Shown here: positions 5,868-6,038 of the stretch, piece after piece
Position numbering within the stretch: position 1 is the first letter of the stretch
How the letters are laid out: each line of letters opens with the position of its first letter
Assembly: GCA_964541215.1 (NCBI GenBank)
Contig: CAZIPP010000086.1
Location: forward strand, 1-6,038
Length of the DNA: 6,038 nucleotides
Reading direction: 5' to 3'
Origin: SIG469 sp964541215
GTDB taxonomy: Bacteria; Bacillota; Clostridia; Oscillospirales; Oscillospiraceae
Notes under the pieces: model-generated
The model's database searches: none
Told to the model about the DNA's origin: nothing
Seen by the model: only the letters and a program-made list of their open reading frames with translations
Position numbers and translations under genes: made by a program

Positions 5868-6010
5868 GGGAGTTGGTCATAGGGATATGACCAACTCCCG
5901 ATGATATTTTCCCTAACGGGAAAGTGATGTATTTCCTTTGGAAATATGATGTTTTGCTGACGCAAAATGATGTATGCCTGCGGCATATTGATGTATCACT
6001 TCGTGATGAT
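5868..6010 (+). repeat. Array of six tandem hairpins with TGATGT-like linkers
   Basis: Six stem-loops follow gpsA. H1: 5868-5880 with 5887-5899, a perfect 13-bp stem with loop AGGGAT. H2: TTTCCC/GGGAAA, 5908-5923, loop TAAC. H3: ATTTCC/GGAAAT, 5931-5945, loop TTT. H4: TTTTGC/GCAAAA, 5952-5967, loop TGAC. H5: ATGCC/GGCAT, 5974-5986, loop TGC. H6: ATCAC/GTGAT, 5995-6007, loop TTC. The stems differ, but each linker contains GATGT or GATGAT (starting at 5900, 5926, 5948, 5969, 5990 and 6005). The inner units repeat every 21-22 bases. The array is non-coding as far as I can see. It ends ten bases before a Shine-Dalgarno-like sequence, so it may be part of the 5' leader of the next gene. I recall similar arrays in Clostridia but cannot name a family. 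Confidence 0.85.
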
Positions 6011-6019
6011 TTAAATATT

Positions 6020-6025
6020 AAAGGA
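6020..6025 (+). promoter_or_regulatory. Ribosome binding site of a possible next gene
   Basis: AAAGGA lies eight bases before a GTG at 6034. Site and spacing match the other starts in this window. Confidence 0.45.
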
Positions 6026-6033
6026 CGATATCC

Positions 6034-6038
6034 GTGGA
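6034..6038 (+). CDS. Possible start of a gene cut off by the window end
   Basis: GTG at 6034 is placed correctly after AAAGGA (6020-6025). Only the start codon and two further bases are in the window, so nothing can be said about the product. The placement right after the hairpin array suggests the array belongs to this gene's leader. Confidence 0.35.

Noticed and set aside
5868..6010. Hairpin array as a CRISPR array
   Set aside because: There is no constant repeat of 23 bases or more. The variable parts are self-complementary stems of 13-16 bases rather than unique spacers, and no cas genes are present.

Overview
The window looks like chromosomal DNA from a low-to-mid-GC Firmicute, most likely a gut-type member of the Clostridia (Oscillospiraceae/Ruminococcus-like). 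This rests on strong AAGGAGG-type ribosome binding sites, GTG starts, the gene order DUF512 radical SAM - der - plsY - gpsA, and short hairpin repeats of a kind I recall from such genomes. The family-level assignment is inference. All six complete genes are on the + strand and none appears broken.

Layout. Positions 1-90 hold what may be the 3' half of a terminator cut by the window edge, and a solo repeat hairpin. At 91-354 is a small protein with two 4Fe-4S cluster motifs. A textbook sigma-A promoter (384-412) then drives yceD (439-945) and rpmF (995-1180), a ribosome-linked pair closed by a strong intrinsic terminator (1218-1270). A second solo repeat hairpin lies at 1301-1318. A PDZ/radical SAM/DUF512 protein of unknown function follows (1367-2671). 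A composite palindromic repeat (2673-2786) separates it from der (2837-4162), the 50S-assembly GTPase. Then come plsY (start taken as 4210, to 4836) and gpsA (4856-5851).

How the genes fit together. YceD, L32 and Der all concern the large ribosomal subunit. GpsA makes sn-glycerol 3-phosphate and PlsY acylates it, so these two adjacent genes (19 bases apart) encode consecutive steps at the entry to phospholipid synthesis. The DUF512 protein has no function that I know to be established.

After gpsA, positions 5868-6010 hold six consecutive hairpins. Their stems differ but the linkers share a TGATGT-like sequence. The array ends just before a ribosome binding site and a possible GTG start at 6034, cut off by the window end. 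This array is the least explained structure here. The rest is ordinary housekeeping sequence, and I see no convincing new multi-gene system.
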